Shown: piece by piece, positions 63,463 to 64,000 of the stretch
Position numbering within the stretch: position 1 is the stretch's first letter
Layout: every line of letters begins with the position of its first letter
Assembly (NCBI GenBank): GCA_002422865.1
Contig: DITN01000065.1
Coordinates: forward strand, 29,339-93,338
DNA length: 64,000 nucleotides
Direction: 5' to 3'
From: Bacteroidetes bacterium UBA6183
Lineage (GTDB): Bacteria; Bacteroidota; Bacteroidia; UKL13-3
The notes under the pieces: generated by a model
Database searches by the model: none
What the model was told of the DNA's origin: nothing
What the model saw: only the letters and a program-made list of their open reading frames with translations
Program-made: the position numbers and the translations under genes

Positions 63463-63601
63463 TGTTCTGTTATTATAAGTTTTGTATGAAATAATTTCCT
63501 GTGTTAAAGGATATTAAAAATGATTGTGATGCAGCCTAAGTTACATCACACCAAAGTGCTTAAGTCCAGACCGGTTAAAGCACGCAAAAACAATACATAT
63601 C

Positions 63602-63994
63602 CTAAATAAGGAAAGTACAATGACGAACGTATAGCGGGTGTTTTATGTTATCGGGTGGAGGTAAACACAGTACTTGAATAATGTGTTGTGATGATAACCA
63701 TAAACCTTTGTATGTAATACCTTGTTGTGCAGTTAAAGCAACAAAAACAGGTGCCGTAGTGTTTAAATCGTGGCTCGAGTGACGTTGTTCGTTATCTAGT
63801 TTTATAAAAGCAACTTCATCTTTGCAGCAATCTGTTTTCATTTTTTTGCTGCCACAGGCACACTTGTGCTCTTGGTGCTCAAAATTTACAGATACCCATG
63901 TAATGCGGCTGCCACAAAAATGTGCCGATACTGTAATTCCGATAGCCGGAACTAAGTACAGAAACAAAATTAATAGCAGGGCAATTTTTTTCAT
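63602..63994 (-). CDS. HYC_CC_PP-type cysteine-rich exported protein
   Basis: A 130-residue protein with an N-terminal hydrophobic segment and a conserved Cys/His set: HFCG (25-28), CACGSKKMK (from 45), CC (56-57) and LPPP near residue 111. This is the HYC_CC_PP pattern of small Bacteroidota proteins usually found next to metal-uptake genes. A metal role (probably copper) is inferred from neighbours. It lies 139 bases upstream of the MbnP-like gene on the same strand, so the operon may begin here or upstream of the window. Confidence 0.85.
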   Translation of the reverse strand: MKKIALLLILFLYLVPAIGITVSAHFCGSRITWVSVNFEHQEHKCACGSKKMKTDCCKDEVAFIKLDNEQRHSSHDLNTTAPVFVALTAQQGITYKGLWLSSQHIIQVLCLPPPDNIKHPLYVRHCTFLI

Positions 63995-64000
63995 CTTGCT

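Overview
The window looks like chromosomal DNA of an environmental Bacteroidota species, probably of the Chitinophagia/Sphingobacteriia/Saprospiria type rather than Bacteroides. The evidence is AT-rich DNA, promoters of the TTTG-N19-TAnnTTTG kind, many secreted proteins ending in type IX secretion (T9SS) sorting domains of type A (YPNP) and type B (VPNAFTPNNDG), lipoproteins with the K-(D/E)2 surface-export signal, an alpha/beta-fused branched-chain dehydrogenase E1, a eukaryotic-type NADP isocitrate dehydrogenase, and many TTG starts. No rRNA, tRNA, CRISPR array or insertion sequence was seen.

Layout. 0-5 kb: a tandem-duplicated non-coding unit with terminators, then a cyclophilin lipoprotein, arfB, a START-domain protein, a THUMP methyltransferase and purD. 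5-15 kb: an outer-membrane barrel, an EF-hand membrane protein, a secreted PNGase F-like glycoamidase, TatD hydrolase-tcdA, icd and two surface proteins. 15-20 kb: envelope lipoproteins and a coiled-coil/zapA/rny cell-division and RNA-decay cluster, then two tandem paralogous lipoproteins with a membrane tail. 20-31 kb: DUF2752 and TM2 membrane proteins, a giant type B T9SS protein, tex and two type A T9SS proteins. 32-36 kb: dnaB and the fused E1 enzyme. 36-41 kb is the most accessory-looking stretch: a frameshifted gene, an orphan fragment, a DUF1275 protein, an ice-binding lipoprotein, an AraC regulator with two inverted repeats upstream, and a membrane/coiled-coil protein of unknown function. 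41-55 kb: the CPBP/DUF2007/cdsA/SRPBCC operon, dusB, an S8 protease with a small partner, pssA, an M28 peptidase, a GH3-family enzyme, a PorE-like OmpA protein and a polyprenyl synthase. 55-60 kb: a candidate small RNA, radA, a DUF1801 protein, a second OmpA protein and a pirin/OsmC pair.

The most interesting unit is at 60.3-64 kb on the minus strand: an HYC_CC_PP-type Cys-rich protein, then an MbnP-like copper-binding protein that carries a T9SS sorting domain, then two di-heme MauG/MbnH-like peroxidase lipoproteins, then a terminator. Both peroxidases carry K-(D/E)2 signals right after the lipid cysteine. The sequence therefore predicts that an MbnP/MbnH-like pair, known elsewhere as periplasmic proteins, acts here on the outside of the cell. 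The same export signal is on the ice-binding protein and the cyclophilin, but not on four other lipoproteins in the window.

Functions are assigned from motifs read by eye; no database search or structure prediction was run.
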